From assembly GCA_029817715.1 (NCBI GenBank), contig JARUPY010000538.1:3224001-3288000 (forward strand): 64,000 nucleotides of DNA, written 5' to 3'. A model generated the notes under the pieces. That model made no database searches. It had not been told where the DNA came from and saw only the letters and a program-made list of their open reading frames with translations. Positions 1 through 12,600 of this stretch are shown in pieces. Each line of letters opens with the position of its first letter. Positions within the stretch are counted from its first letter, which is position 1. A program made the translations under genes and the position numbers. The stretch is from Melastoma dodecandrum. Its lineage: Eukaryota > Streptophyta > Magnoliopsida > Myrtales > Melastomataceae.

Positions 1-290
1 CTACTTTTGGATGGCGAGGGTGGTCCAGAGCAAGGGAGGGTGTATCATCCTGGGGAGTACTAGGTGGAGCCTGTTGAGGGGTGGAAGCTGGAGGACTTGG
101 ATTGGTTCATCGGGAACGGACAGGAGGTGATGGCTCGAAGGATGGAGGAAGTAGTCCTTCATCAACACAACTGAACTGAGATCATCAGTTGTGGGAGCTT
201 GAACTCCGTCGTCGACTGGAACTGCTTCCCGCCGTGGGCAATATGTTTCCTGTTGTAATTAATAATAAAGACGGAGAAACGGTAAGCTAT
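1..290. other. Unassigned left edge
   Basis: No gene is recognised here. A short open stretch on the plus strand ends in a stop near 172. It could be the tail of a gene or element that starts before the window, but no family motif is visible. Confidence 0.3.
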
Positions 291-295
291 TCACC

Positions 296-660
296 GATAT
301 ACCGTTGATTTGAAAAAAAAAATTATGAAATTTGGTCAAAATTTCAGAAATACTCGATTTACCGTATTATGGCGCGTTTTGAAAAACCGTCTTCCGATTT
401 ACAAAGAAGACGGGTTTTCAAAACTCATCACCCAAATAATCAAGGAGGGAGGCAAAACCCGAAAAGGGAAAGGGGAGAGAGACGTAAGGGGAAGGGTTTT
501 GAAAACCCGCATTTCTCCCGATTTATTTGGACGACGGATTTTGAAAATTCGTTTTCTTTGTAAATTGGAAGACGGGTTTTCAAAATGCGCTATAGGTATG
601 GTAATTCGGATATTTTTGAAACTTCAATCGTATTTCGTAAATTTATTTTAAAACCAGGAA
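296..660. repeat. Diverged foldback repeat of the 'GCGCGTTTTGAAAA' family
   Basis: The segment carries inverted copies of a GCGCGTTTTGAAAA / GACGGGTTTTCAAAA motif with a 'cgatttacaaagaagacg' spacer, bordered by A/T-rich arms that resemble 'aaatttacgaaatacgg'. The same words in the same order make up the arms of the element at 27258-28129, so this is probably an older, shorter and more mutated member. Clear ends and a target duplication were not found. Open frames here are a by-product of the palindromes. Confidence 0.55.
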
Positions 661-952
661 TATCCATGGTAGTCAAAATCGAGATCCTACGTGGGATCAG
701 AAGGGAGCTGTGAAATCGTAACTCGTGGGATCGTAAGTAAAATCGAAAGAGTTTACAAAATTGTAATTCGAACAACACATAAACGCACATTGTAACAATT
801 AACAAATCACATCAAGAACACGAAGAAACAAGTCTTTAATCATAAAAAGATGTATAACAAAATGTAGAGTCACAAGACAAATAATATGCTCCCAAACAAA
901 ACACACCATAAAAGTCCTCTAAAGTGACAAGTCTTAAAAGCATAACAAAAAT

Positions 953-2107
953 CTAAGGATCCAACAAAGCATTCATGTTTTGATCATAATAATCATTTCC
1001 ATCGTCTGCCATATCATCTTCATTCTCCTCCTCGGGTACATCATCTTCAAATCTTATAATATGTAAATCATCACCAACACTACTAGCTCCCGCTTCATCT
1101 CCAACTCGCATAACATCTTTATTTGTAGTGTCAATCTCCTCTTCTAAGTTTTGCGCATCTTCATCACCAAGGATCCATTCATTATCTAAGGAAAGATCAT
1201 GAATCTCATAATCCTTGGGTGTTCTTGTTCCCAACTTCAAGTTAGCCATCACAAAAACCACATCATTCATAGTTTTCTATTTCAAACGGTTTCTTCTTTT
1301 TGTATGGACCTAAACAAACACAAGAAGACTAGTAATGGAAATAGTCAACTTTAATTTACTATGAACTTTAAGTTAAATAAAATGTTTATGATGTGAAAGT
1401 TACCATCTCAAAAGCACTCCAATTTCTCTTGCAACCAGAAGAGCTGCACGTAAGGCTTGGCACGCGAATAGCAAATTGACTCCCATAAGACTCCCACCAT
1501 TGTGCCGGTGTTTTTGTATTAAGTGCTTGCTTAGCAACTATACTTCCAAACATCCCTGACTTGCTTTTAAACTCTTCAAGTTGAGAATCAATCTTGGATA
1601 TCTCTTCAACTTCTCCCACAATCTTCTGCATGCAATCATATAGTCCCTTTTTGAGAATGCAATTGCTTCCGAAGCCTCCTCTCTAAGTTCCTTCTTGAAC
1701 ATGGTATTGATCATTTGATGAGAGCTTACACTTTTTCTTAACAGATTCTTTTCGGATTGAGTGGAATCTGTGCTTGCTTGCCCATCATCAAACGAAGACA
1801 ACTTTGACTTCTTAAACAATCTTTCTTGCAAAGTACAAACAATCTCCATCATCTTGCTTTTCACATCATCAGGGACTGCTCTACACGCTCCAACATCTTT
1901 ATTTGTTCCAGCAAGATGATGCTTTAGTGTGTAAACGCCTCCACTCATCACTTTCTCACAATATTTGCACTTAATGATTCTTGGATTGCCATCAACAGCG
2001 ATACCATGCTCCTAGGCTCACATCTTCCCTACCTCCAGGAGCATATTTTGGAGTTTTGCATTTTGGTGCAGGTGCGGCACGTGAAGAACTACCACTTTCA
2101 GACATGA
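953..2107 (-). pseudogene. hAT-family transposase relic (BED finger and dimerisation-domain pieces)
   Basis: Read on the minus strand from about 2107, the pieces are: a Ser-rich start, a BED-type zinc finger (CKYC then HHL spacing, followed by 'GGVYTLKHHLAGTN'), a linker, then the hAT C-terminal dimerisation region with 'PAQWWESYG' and 'RVPSLTCSSSGCKRNWS', and an acidic tail with 'DNEWI'. This is the usual order of plant hAT transposases. The central catalytic part is missing and the pieces lie in different frames with stops between, so it is a deleted, dead copy. Terminal inverted repeats and an 8-bp target duplication could not be fixed; a short 'ccgatataccg' word occurs on both sides (about 293 and 2232). 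Confidence 0.75.
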
Positions 2108-2520
2108 TTACCTACAGATCAATAAAACCAACAAATACGAGCAACAAGCCGGGGGATGAAAATGCTGAAGTCTCACGACCAGATTCACTAAGCACATTAA
2201 AATAGGGAATTTCCTGTACAAAAACAATTCCGATATACCGTGTATATCGGTACAAAACTCGAGAAATGGGACCAGTAAAGGGTAAGTTGGTCTTTTCATT
2301 ATATTCTGGGCCATCGGCATGCCTTATAATGGGCCTATTTAGCCCATTTATAAAGCCCAATTTGAGCCACCTTTCTTTCCACCGTCGCCTTCGACAACAT
2401 TCGCGTTGCTTTCTGTGTCGATTCATCCGCTTCGCTTCGTCGGAATCGACTGGGCAGAAGGCGGTGAAGACGTCGTCGATACCCGGGGAAGGGAGCGGAA
2501 GGCCTCTTGCCGGCGTTGGA

Positions 2521-4446
2521 ATGGGTGATCGGACGGAGGAGGACGATCCGGCGTCGACGGTGCTCGACCTCACGAGCTGTCAGCTCCACGACCTCGACTC
2601 TGTCGAGTTTCCTCCCGGCCTCGTTGAGCTGGACCTGACCGCGAACCGTCTCTCGACCTTGGACCACCGCATCGCTACGCTTTCGAACCTGAGGAAGCTG
2701 TCGCTGCGGCAGAACTTGATCGACGATGCAGCCGCCGAGGCGGTTCCCGGCTGGACGTCTGTGGCCGCCTTGGAGGTAGTAGTAGTTATGTTGTTCTTTG
2801 GTTTTGGCGTAAATTGGGGGATTGCGAGCTGTGTAAGTTTGACGCTGTATTGTGTGATCGTGGGGTTGAAGATATTTGTCCCGTGGATTCATTGGATGAG
2901 AGCCATTAGTTGAATGCATCTGCCTACTTTAACCCAAATGTTCCTTCAGCATGCTAGCATGATTACTACATACCTCGTGAATCATAGCTCGTAAAGATGA
3001 TGGTTTGCAGCTATTTTTTTCTCTGTTATGCAGAGCATGGCTAGAGTAGCGTAAGCTGAGTTCTGCCTCATTGGCTGCGATATATATTTCTATTCTTTGA
3101 GTGTTCTGGATATTTCTTTTCTACGCTGAGTGAGTTTGCTTTCTGCTGGCAGGAGTTGGTGTTTAGAGATAATAAACTGACCAAAATACCCGATGCCAGC
3201 ATATTCAAGAAGCTCTTGGTTTTTGATGTTTCTTTCAATGAGATCTCTTCACTTCATGGATTGTCCAAGGTTACCAGCACTCTGAAGGAGTTGTATGTGT
3301 CGAAGAATGAAGTCACTAAGATGGAAGAGATTGATCACTTCTCTGAACTGCAGATTCTTGAACTTGGTTCAAACAGATTTCGGGTGTGTATTCCGAGCCT
3401 CTTCGAATGCATTTCTCCATGTTTTTTCTCACCTTACAACTATTAGAATTTTCGAGTAATCAACAATCCCTTTTCGGTGTCTTGGTAATGAGAGGAGAGG
3501 CATAAAACTGCTTGTGTGACATGAGAAATGACTTAGGATTGTTACCCAGAGGAATAAATCCAGTATCCACCTTTCATTTTAATTTGGGGAGCCATTGTAT
3601 ATGATTGGTGTAAATCTTGCTATCTCAGGTCATGGAGAACTTGAAGAATTTGACAAATCTACAGGAGTTGTGGCTGGGCAGGAATCGAATCAAGGCTGTA
3701 AATTTATGGGGGCTGAAATGCATCAAGAAGATCAGTTTGCAAAGCAATCGCTTGACCTCGATGGTAGGATTTGAGGAATGCACTGCTCTCGAGGAGCTAT
3801 ACCTGAGTCACAATGGTATTTCGAAAATGGAGGGCCTGGCAACCTTGGTTAACCTTCGCGTACTAGATGTGTCCTCAAATAAGATACAACATGTCGAAGA
3901 TATTCAACAGCTCACATGGTAGTTTTGTGCTGGCATGTACCCCCTGAAGGTCCGAATACATTTGGTTTACTTAAAAGTGTTTATATTGGCAGGTTAGAAG
4001 ACTTGTGGCTGAATGACAACCAGATAGAGACTCTTGATACTATTGCGAAGGATGTTGCTGGCTCAAGGGAGACACTCGCGACGATATATATTGGAAATAA
4101 TCCATGCGTACGTTCTCTTGCATCATCTGATATCAAGATTCTCACCCTTTTATATAGTCATTACTTTGTGTCCCTCAGTCGAACAGTTATCAACATCTTT
4201 ATCAGGTAATGTTACACGTCATGACGTGTAGGCTTAGAATTTTGGAGCTAGGAAATGGGTTGGAAAGGGACTTGAACAATTTGGCAACTAAATCAGTGTA
4301 TTGAGTATTCATCAGTCTTGCAATAGGGCTTCCTCATTCCTAACACAGCTTTTAATTTTCCCCAGGCAAAATCTACGACTTACATAGCCTTGTTGAAGGA
4401 GATCTTCCCAAATATTCAGCAAATCGATTCTGAGACGTTTGCATAG
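2521..4446 (+). CDS. SDS22: SDS22-type leucine-rich-repeat regulatory subunit of protein phosphatase 1
   Basis: Five exons (2521-2775, 3153-3383, 3629-3918, 3993-4107, 4366-4446) join in frame to 323 residues with GT-AG introns. The protein is a run of about ten 22-residue SDS22-type LRRs (for example 'LEELVFRDNKLTKIPD', 'LQELWLGRNRIKAV', 'LEDLWLNDNQIETLD') ending in an LRR cap with 'GNNPC' and 'IFPNIQQIDSETFA'. This matches the PP1 regulatory subunit 7/SDS22 family, near 330 residues in plants. Family members bind the PP1 (TOPP) catalytic subunit in nucleus and cytosol and set its activity; the plant form has been linked to abscisic-acid signalling. The start 'MGDRTEEDD' was chosen because it fits the family; the frame is open back to 2266, so a longer N-terminus is possible. 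The 5' flank has GGCCCA/AGCCCA motifs (about 2309-2360) common in housekeeping promoters. Confidence 0.93.
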
Positions 4447-5204
4447 AGCATTATGGGGGATGCATCATCCCCTTGGAGAAGCCAGGAAAAATTCTGCAGA
4501 GCTGCAACAGCAAAAGTATCCGGGTCTGGGTCAAACTAACTCTAAACAATCCTATGAGTTTTTGCTTAATACCAGAGCGCAGCTACAGGGGCAATTATTT
4601 GCCTTTGCAATCCTGCCTTGCCTCCAGAAGTTCTAGTCAGCCGTGCACCACCGAAGATTTTCAGAACCATATCCTCCACCTGGGACATGGAATCATTTTT
4701 TAGCTGGTGGACTCATGTCTGTGAGTTTTCTTTTCATGGGAACTAATACTATAATGAAACTGTTGTTTGAGGAATAACTAGGCCCTGGGGCAGGAAAAAT
4801 CAGCCGCTTCACTGTCGCCTACACTTTCTGTTATTGCGTCACGAGCCTATGAATGGAACGGATCAGACAAAATCCTCATTGAGTTAAGATACAACCGCCC
4901 GTCGTAGCTATACATGCCATCATCAAAGTTAGCAACTTTTGAACCCCCAGCGGCAGTCACGCTCTTCCGAGCATGGCTATAAAGCATCTTACAACCGAAT
5001 GAAGAGTTCACCAGTATCTGGCGTAAAAACACAAGGCGCCTCACTTTCTTTTGTTTTTTCCTCTCTCCCAATAGACGGAGGTAAAGGATGAGATTAACTT
5101 ATGAAAGAAACAACCAAAGAATCAAACCAAAACACGATGCGTAAAACATCCGTGCCCTTTCCTACATCTATATAAACCTATAGTTAGTTTAGTTGTAATT
5201 GTTG
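4447..5204. other. 3' flank, no gene seen
   Basis: This probably holds the 3' untranslated region of the LRR gene up to about 4800. The remaining sequence shows no protein family in any frame. Confidence 0.5.
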
Positions 5205-5640
5205 AAAGGGTTGTCATATAGCAAATACATTCCCACATCAGATAGAGAAAAGAGTCCGGTCTAGTATATATAGTTTAACGGGCTACTCCCTCTACAGCCA
5301 ATTGATTTTAGAATGGAACCCCGCTAGGCTTGTATGCTGAGCTCCGCGTATGAACCGGTCACATATCCAAACATGGTATCAGAGTCCGGTTAAACCCAGT
5401 AAAATCGATAGTGGACCCCCTCGCCCGTGTGATGCGGTACAACCCAAAAAGATGCGTATGTGTGTGGACCAATTTAACCCAAAAAGGGTGCAGGCTTGAG
5501 TTTGAGGGTATTTCCACGTCGGATAGAGAAATGAGATTTGAGATGTAGTCAAAATCCATCCACTCCTGTACTTCCCATCTATAAATTATCACGCCCCTAA
5601 CACCCACAATCCATGAACTCGAACGTGTTCTGCAGAGTTG
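5205..5640 (+). mobile_element. Small LTR (TRIM/SMART- or Copia-like) relic with primer-binding site
   Basis: A stretch ending in 'ccaaaca' is followed directly by 'tggtatcagag' (5374-5384), the complement of the initiator tRNA-Met 3' end used as primer site by many plant LTR elements. Before it is a TATA-like 'agtatatatag'. A second stretch from about 5510, 'ccacgtcggatagagaaatgag', resembles 'cccacatcagatagagaaaagag' near 5231, as expected of a short 5' LTR, tiny internal part and a partial 3' LTR. No coding capacity is present. Ends and target duplication were not fixed. Confidence 0.55.
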
Positions 5641-5699
5641 TGACACAACGGCTGCTATCATATGCACACAACCACACACTGAACAGCCAGCCAGCGGTC

Positions 5700-6081
5700 C
5701 TCCCCCAATAAGGAGTAGACAATGTTGCATGCCGCATCAGGCATCAAACTATCCCGGCGAGGTCTTGCTGTTACAGCGGATCGTTCCGTAAGCATAAGAC
5801 CAGCAGCATGTTTCAAGAGTGGTACGTTTGAACTGCTCGATTATATCTGTATTAGCACGAAATAGAGGAAGTATACTTTTGACGGAGGATGAGAACTTGT
5901 TGATCAGATCAGCCGGCAAGCCGTCCCCGTTGGACCAGAAAAGCTCTTCGAGAAATTTGAAATCCTCATCTATTATCTGACAATCTTCGAGGGAGAAAGC
6001 TCTACGGGGACCTCCCGCCAGTAGGATTACGAGGAACCCATCGAAAGAGGCTTTCATGACATTTGTGATTAAACGTGTCCT
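5700..6081 (-). pseudogene. UNC-13 homologue (DUF810/MUN) pseudogene, C-terminal block
   Basis: On the minus strand from 6081 the frame reads 'RLITNVMKASFDGFLVILL' and continues with 'AGGPRRAFSLEDCQIID' and 'LFWSNGDGLPADLI', the conserved C-terminal region of plant UNC-13 homologues. After 'TLET' about 25 codons of the usual tail are missing, and the last recognisable piece 'LLVLCLRNDP' is in another frame and followed by a stop. It is the 3' end of the broken gene whose other blocks lie at 7422-8840 and 15039-15896. The 1.34-kb insert just upstream splits a codon run that joins perfectly when it and one target duplication are removed. Family members are MUN-domain proteins; PATROL1 acts in membrane delivery of a proton pump. 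Confidence 0.85.
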
Positions 6082-7421
6082 TGGAAGATTTTTTAAAAAG
6101 GAAGGAGAGTTATCGGTGAAGAAGAAGAAAAAAACAACAGGAAGAGAAGAAAGAACGAGAGAAGCGGGGACACGGTGAAGTCAAGGGCGGCTTTACGTTC
6201 GGAACCTCGAGGAAGGGACGTGTTAAAACGTCCGACCCGAAGTGAAATCGTACGGAGACGTCGAGAACTTGAAGTATTCTGCGGAGGAAGTGGAACGAGG
6301 TACGTCCGCCACTTCTCTGTTTTCCTACTTGCTTTTGGTCTTGTCGAATCTCATGGCGTCTTACTGTGGTTGTGATTACGAATCGTATTCTCGTGTGCGT
6401 GGGTCTGGACCTGTGCTAGTGCTGTGGTGGTCTTATGTCTTGTAGTCTGATGGTTGCTCAAATCGTGTCTACCGTGGGTTGTAAGCTCGATCCGAAGGGA
6501 GGGAGGTGCTGCCTTGTTGTCACTCGAAAGGGACCGAGCTCCGCCCCAGATTGTGGAAGGATGACTTCTCTTCCTTGACTTGGCGTGAAGCTAGTCGTGG
6601 AAGCACTGGTGAATGGTGTCGCTTCCTTAGAGGTGCACTAAGTCAAATACCCGGTAAGGTGGTGGAAGTGACGATAGTTCACGTGTAGTTAAAACATGTG
6701 ACGGGTATTAACGGGAGACTGGATTAAGGCCTCCATGGGCAGGGATGTGACCAGTCTTGGGCATCACAGAAAGCTCAATTAGGAGCCATACAGGCTGAGC
6801 AAGTCAAGCCGGAATCATGGACGGATGATGAGGAACTTAGAGTTCGTATGCGACGTATTAGGACGGATCATGTCCGTGGTCGGAGAGAGAACTCGGGAGG
6901 GAGTTCGACAAGGTGGATCGGACCTTGTGTAATACTTTTAAGGCTGCTAAAGCTAAGCTGGAATTGCAGCCGGAATCACGTGAATGAAGTTACCGTGAAA
7001 GGCATAATTATTCGGGATTAATCCGAAAAATACGAGGAAACTTTTTCTGGGAATATCCAACGCGAAGAAAGTGATGGGGGATGTTTTGGGAAGGCTGGAA
7101 ATGGGGACTCCGGTTATGTACTTCAATGCGTGGGATATGTGCTCCGCGTGGGAGAAAATCGATGGTGGGATTGGATTCGTTCACGAAGGCAAGAAGGTCA
7201 AGGGAATCCATATTAGGGTCGCACTTAAGTCTCTAATGACTAACAAATAATGCTCGGTATTGTTTTTTTTCTTCTCTTTATAGGTACCGAAGTTGGTAAT
7301 TATACAAAAGGTTACATTTGTGTATTAAACTAATGTATACTGAAATGTTGTATATTAAGTCGTAGTTAGAATTATAATAAAATCGGGTTATACCGCAAAT
7401 GAGAAATTTTGGAACCTTTCA
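6082..7421. mobile_element. 1.34-kb TG...CA insertion, probably a solo LTR
   Basis: The insert starts 'tggaag' and ends 'ctttca' and is flanked by the direct repeat GTCCT (6077-6081 and 7422-7426). Removing it with one repeat restores an unbroken coding run in the UNC-13 homologue (minus strand, residues R-A-R-T-R-L-I). A 5-bp duplication and TG...CA ends are the signature of LTR-retrotransposon integration. No gag or pol motif is present, so a solo LTR or a non-autonomous element is most likely. Open frames inside have no recognised domain. Confidence 0.75.
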
Positions 7422-8840
7422 GTCCTCGCTCGATCGTGCACCGTAGAAGAAATCGTCTCCAAATAAGATTCAAGCTCCTGAAGGAAAGGCTCAATCCTGG
7501 AAGAAGAAACATCTCTAACGAACAAACCATTCCAAAGGACAGGGCTGAGATCCTGGAAGACGATCTTATAAGCCATTGCTTCGCAAAGTTGTCTGATCCC
7601 TTCGGAACATGTAGCACAAGAAAGCTAGAACTTAATTCCCCTCCCACTTGCTACTTCTTCGGCATAACTAGGGTCAGAACTTTTAAGACAGGCAAATGTC
7701 TTTTTCCCTAAAGCCTCCAGTTGTATCCTGAAATGCTGCAACGTGTTGATGTACACAGAGCTGAAGAACTCCTAGACTGTTATCCAAATTCTGAGTTCCC
7801 AACTGGGATTTCCTCCTTTGAGCGGTTTTTTCCTTCTCCTTCTTTTTTGGGACACGGTTATACTTGGATCCCGTAATACATCTGGTCAAGGGAGAGGCAT
7901 AGATGGAATGAAAGTAGCTCTGTTCCCTGCAGATGGCAACAAAAAATCATCTTGGTTCAAGGTATCAGTCTTTCAATATAAAGTAAAAGAACTAAGAAGA
8001 AATGAAGTGTCACAAGCAAAATTCATCGAGGAAAAGTCAACAATGCATACCACAGCCAGCTTTAGCAACCATGACATATTGCTGATGGCCCTTATCTAAG
8101 CCACTAATCAGCCGAGGCAGCAAGCTTTGATACATTGGTATGGGCAAGAGGAAAAACGCCTCCAGAGTCTCATCGACGATACGCAGCACTTCAACAGCAG
8201 AAGGAGCAAATCGCTATTCATTTGCATGAGGACTCCACAACTAAAATAGCATGTAGAGGATTAGACATTGTATGGAGATACAATGCTTCAGAAGATGAAA
8301 TGAATTTACTAATTAACAAAGTTCGAGAATTAATTGAGCACTCAATCTGCATTCTTTTGTGCAACAGCAGAGCCTCTACAACAGGTTAAGTAAGCCATAC
8401 CTCCTGCTGTAGATTTCTGTCGACCCACTCTTTAATCTATCCAACTCTTATTTTGATCCATTCGGCAACCAGATTGGAAACTACAGTTTCTACCTCATAT
8501 GGAGACATCGATAGACTTGCCACCATCCTCGCTGTCAACAGAATCTTCCAGAGCTATTTGCACTAGATCTTTCTCCAATTTATCAGCAGCTATCAGCACT
8601 TGCATAGCATCAAGTGTGAACTCATCAATACCCATGATGAAGTTATTCAGATAACTCCCGAAGCAATAATGAAGAGTCGCTACCGCAATACGTGTTGGCA
8701 GAGGATGCCACCTCTTGAAAACAAGGGAAGACATATCCTTCTCCGTAATTACTAGCTCTCTGATGTCTTGAGCAAGAACAGAGAGATAAGGAAGGGCATT
8801 CTCTTGGCCTTTAGATGAACGCCTGATCTTATCCTTTTTC
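7422..8840 (-). pseudogene. UNC-13 homologue pseudogene, middle block
   Basis: Minus-strand pieces in order from 8840: 'ALPYLSVLAQDIRELV', 'KRWHPLPTRIAVATLH' and 'KLEKDLVQIALEDSVDSEDG' (to about 8500); 'SPYEVETVVSNLV' and 'IKEWVDRNLQQE' (to about 8400); 'RFAPSAVEVLRIVDETLE' (about 8220-8060); 'TRCITGSKYN' and 'LGVLQLCV' (about 7890-7730); 'EGIRQLCEAMAYKIVFQDLS' through 'SSRIEPFLQELES' to 'STVHDRAR' (to 7427). All are collinear with plant UNC-13 homologues. Disabling changes include a frameshift after 'DGGKSI' (about 8510), a TAG in 'VG*IKEW', a TAG before 'RFAPSA' (about 8221) and a frameshift before 'TRCITG'. The gene is therefore dead independently of the insertions. Confidence 0.88.
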
Positions 8841-8900
8841 TGTCTTTTGTGAAGATGAAACTCAGTTAAATAAGCAGCAGTAACTCCTATATAAGTCCTC

Positions 8901-9025
8901 TGATACGGGTTACTTGGGAGAACCCTTCCCAAAAGTCGACTCAAAGGAGGGGAGTGCCCAAGGCCCATATATACCCCACATCGGTCGCCCATACAACCGG
9001 TGTGGGACACTTTTCCCACGCATCA
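8901..9025 (-). repeat. TRIM LTR3
   Basis: 125-bp LTR, TGAT...ATCA ends, containing 'tgtcccacaccgg' and a TATA-like 'gtatatatggg'. It differs from LTR2 by one substitution (cccacatcgg against cccacaccgg, plus strand) and one extra T. It ends flush with the target duplication at 8900. Confidence 0.88.
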
Positions 9026-9138
9026 TACCACCACGCTCCGCAGCCCGGCGCCCACGCGGGCCAAGCCAGAGGCTCAGTCTGCGTAGCTTGCCCGCGCCGC
9101 TCGCTTGCACTGCGCGGGTGGGTGGACTCTGATACCCT

Positions 9139-9405
9139 TGATTCGTGCTAATTTCGGATTATAGCACAAACCGCGTGCAGATTGGACAGAACGGCAATCA
9201 AAGGAAATACAATCAACAATTACACGATTAAGAGCAAATCAAACTCACACTCAACACAGCCGACCTCCGATAGCTCCGGCCAACTCCAACCACAATCCTT
9301 ACAACAACTCCGCCTCCGGCGCAACTGTCACCAACAACCAACACCCCCTCCAGATACAAAACAGAATGACAGAGACTCCAACGTAAAACAGACTCCACAC
9401 TTAAC
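9139..9405 (-). repeat. Gypsy 3' LTR (267 bp)
   Basis: Minus strand TGTTAAGTGTGG...GCACGAATCA, directly after a G-rich polypurine tract (plus strand 'ttcccccccc' at 9406-9416). It shares nothing with the TRIM LTR except the terminal TG...ATCA. It is followed on the minus strand by 'agggtatcagag' and then by TRIM sequence rather than host sequence, which is the chimeric junction. No second copy of this LTR is present at the 5' side. Confidence 0.8.
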
Positions 9406-9692
9406 ATTCCCCCCCCCTCACAGACTCCAACAGACTCCCTAACAGATTTTATAACTCGGACCGGTTCACTTATATTGGACCGGCCCTAACCGGAACAAAC
9501 CGGATCTCAACAGTTTAACTACCCAACTTCTTATAATCTGCATTTCTGCAGCTCCCGCATTTAGCACTTCTGCAGATCCTGCAACTTCCTTTAATCTTGC
9601 ATTCCAGCTCATCCCTTCCGCCATCTGCAATCAACTCATGCTTCCAACATCCCTGCACCCAATCCACCCATTTCCGCCTTGTTAACCACGCA

Positions 9693-12600
9693 TCAAGTTT
9701 CCCCCCTTAAAAGACACTTGTCCTCAAGTGTGCAAGAAGGAAATTTCCTTTCTAAGTCATAGAGAAACTCCCAAGTAGCATCTTCTGGCAAAGCATGCTT
9801 CCATTGCACCAAGACCTGGGTTGCAGCACGGTTACCACGCTTAACCATTCGCCTAGCCAAAATAGCCAGAGGCTCCTTTTCCTGCAAAGCACAATAAGAG
9901 GGCAATGTGGCAGAAGCCAAAGTACCATCCGGAACACTGCGACGCAACTTAGAAACATGAAAGGTGGGATGGATCAAAGCATCCGTCGGTAAATCCAACT
10001 TATAAGCCACCTTGCCAATCCTATCCAACACCTTGAAGGGACCATAAAACAGAGGAGAGAGTTTATTATTGCTTCGTAAAGCAACACTGTGCTGCTTATA
10101 CGGCTGTAGCTTCACAAAAACCAGATCCCCAACTTGAAATTCTCTTTCAGTTCGGCGCTGATTAGCAAGCTGTTGCATCCTATGCCGAGGACGATCCAAA
10201 TGAAATCTCAAGAGCTGAAGCTGCGCCTCTCGTTCACGCAAAGTCCAATCAACAGTAGGCACAACATGATCATTACTAATGTAAGGAATATGTACCGGGG
10301 GCGGGTATCCATATAATGCTTCAAAGGGAGACATTTTAATGGAAGAATGGTAAGATGTATTATACCACCACTCAGCCATAGGGAGCCACTTAACCCAACC
10401 GTCCGCACAATCACCAACCATACAACGCAAATACGTTTCTAAACACCGGTTGACAACCTCGGTCTGCCCATCCGTTTGCGGATGATAGGCAGTTGATAAA
10501 TGCAATTCCACCCCTTGCAAAGTGAACAGCTCCTGCCAGAAACGACTCAAGAAGATGCTATCTCTATCACTCACTATGGTAAGTGGTAAGCCGTGCAACT
10601 TGAAAATATTATCCATGAAAAGTTGAGCAACCATCTTAGCCGTATAGGGATGAGGCAAAGCGAAGAAGTGGCCATACTTGCTAAGTCTGTCCACAACAAC
10701 AAAAATAGCAGCTTTACCTTGCAACTTAGGCAAACCCTCAATAAAATCCATAGATATATCCTGCCAAAGTCCTGCTGGCACAGGTAAGGGCTGCAGTAAA
10801 CCAGGAGAAGCCACGTTCTCGTATTTGCAGGTTGAACAAACCGAGCAAGACCGAACGAAGTTGCGAACATCCCTATCCATACCTTTCCAATAAAACAGCT
10901 GTCCAATCCTCTTAGAAGTAGCCAAAACCCCAGAATGTTCACCGGAAGGTCCACAGTGAAAAATGTAGAGAATTTTCTGCTTAACTTCAGGGACTGCCCT
11001 CACCACCAATTTGGAACCCCTCTGCAAAAGTCCTTGCTTCCATTGGAATCGACTATGAATTCCAGGCTGATGTTGCAATTCTGAAATCAAGGCAGCTAAC
11101 TTGGAATCGGTAGACCAAGTAGCCTTAATTTCGTCAAACAATGTAGGAGAATAACATTGCACAGACATGGAAAATATTTCAGAACCCTGTACCCGAGACA
11201 AAGCATCAGCGGCCAGATTGTCTTTTCCTTTTTTGTAAACAATCTCATAATCATATCCCATCAATTTAGTCAACCATCTAAATTGGCCTTCCATATGCAA
11301 ACGCTGTTCAAGCAGAAACTTGAGGCTTTTATGGTCTGTTCTCACCACAAAATGGCGGCCTACCAAATAATGATGCCACTTACCCACCGCATGGACCAGG
11401 GAATACAATTCTTTTTCATAAACCGAGAGGCTGTAATGACGAGGAGCTAAATGCTTGCTTATGAAAGCAATAGGGTGATCCTTCTGCATGAGGACAGCTC
11501 CAATACCAAAGTCAGACGCATTAGTTTCAATGACAAAAACATCAGTAAAATCAGGTAGTGCAAGGATAGGGGCTGTAGTTAATAAGGTCTTCAATCTGTC
11601 AAAAGCAACCTAAGCCACATCCGTCCAACAAAACGCATCTTTCTTTAGCAAGTCAGTAAGTGGTTTACAAACCACTCCGTACCCCTTAATAAACCTCCTA
11701 TAATAGCCACTTAATCCAAGGAATCCACGCAATTGTTTCAAAGTCGAGGGAATTGGCCAATCTCGCACTGCGTTAATTTTGCTAGGATCGGTGGAAACAC
11801 CATCCTTGTCAATGAAATGCCCAAGATATTCAACCCGAGAGCTCCCAAACACACATTTGGACTTCTTTGCAAAGAGAACATACCTCCTCAGCACTGACAA
11901 TGTAATCTGCAAATCCTCAACGTGCTCTGCAGCCGACTTGCTGTAGACGAGTATATCATCAAAAAAAACCAGAATAAACTTTCGCAAATAGGGTCGGAAG
12001 ATAGAATTCATGAGGCTTTGAAACGTAGAAGGGGCATTAGTCAAGCCAAAGGGCATAACCAAGAACTCATAATGCCCATCATGAGTTCTAAAAGCTGTTT
12101 TATGTACATCCAACGGATTCATCCTTATTTGATGGTATCCGGCCCTTAAATCAATCTTAGAAAACGTGACAGCCCCAAATAACTCATCTAAGAGCTCTTC
12201 TATAACAGGAATGGGGTACTTGTCTTTGATTGTCTGCTTGTTAAGCTCCCTGTAATCCACGCACATCCTCCACGATCCGTCCTTCTTCTTAACCATTACT
12301 ATCGGAGATGAAAAAGAACTCCTGCTTTCTTGTATGACGCCTGAACTCAATAGCTCTTGCACCATCTTTTCGATCTCATTCTTCTGAGCAGCGGAGTGCT
12401 TATAGGGTCGAAGACTGATTCCTTGCACACCTCCGTTAATACAATTGAATGGTCATACCCTCTAAAAGGAGGTAACCCATCAGGTTCCCTAAAAATATCA
12501 TCATAGGCCGACAAAACCTTCTCTAGAACAAGTGACCCCCCTGTGCTTTCTGCAGGTTGGCAATTCAACAAAGATTCTTCTGAACCCACTACACTGGCCA

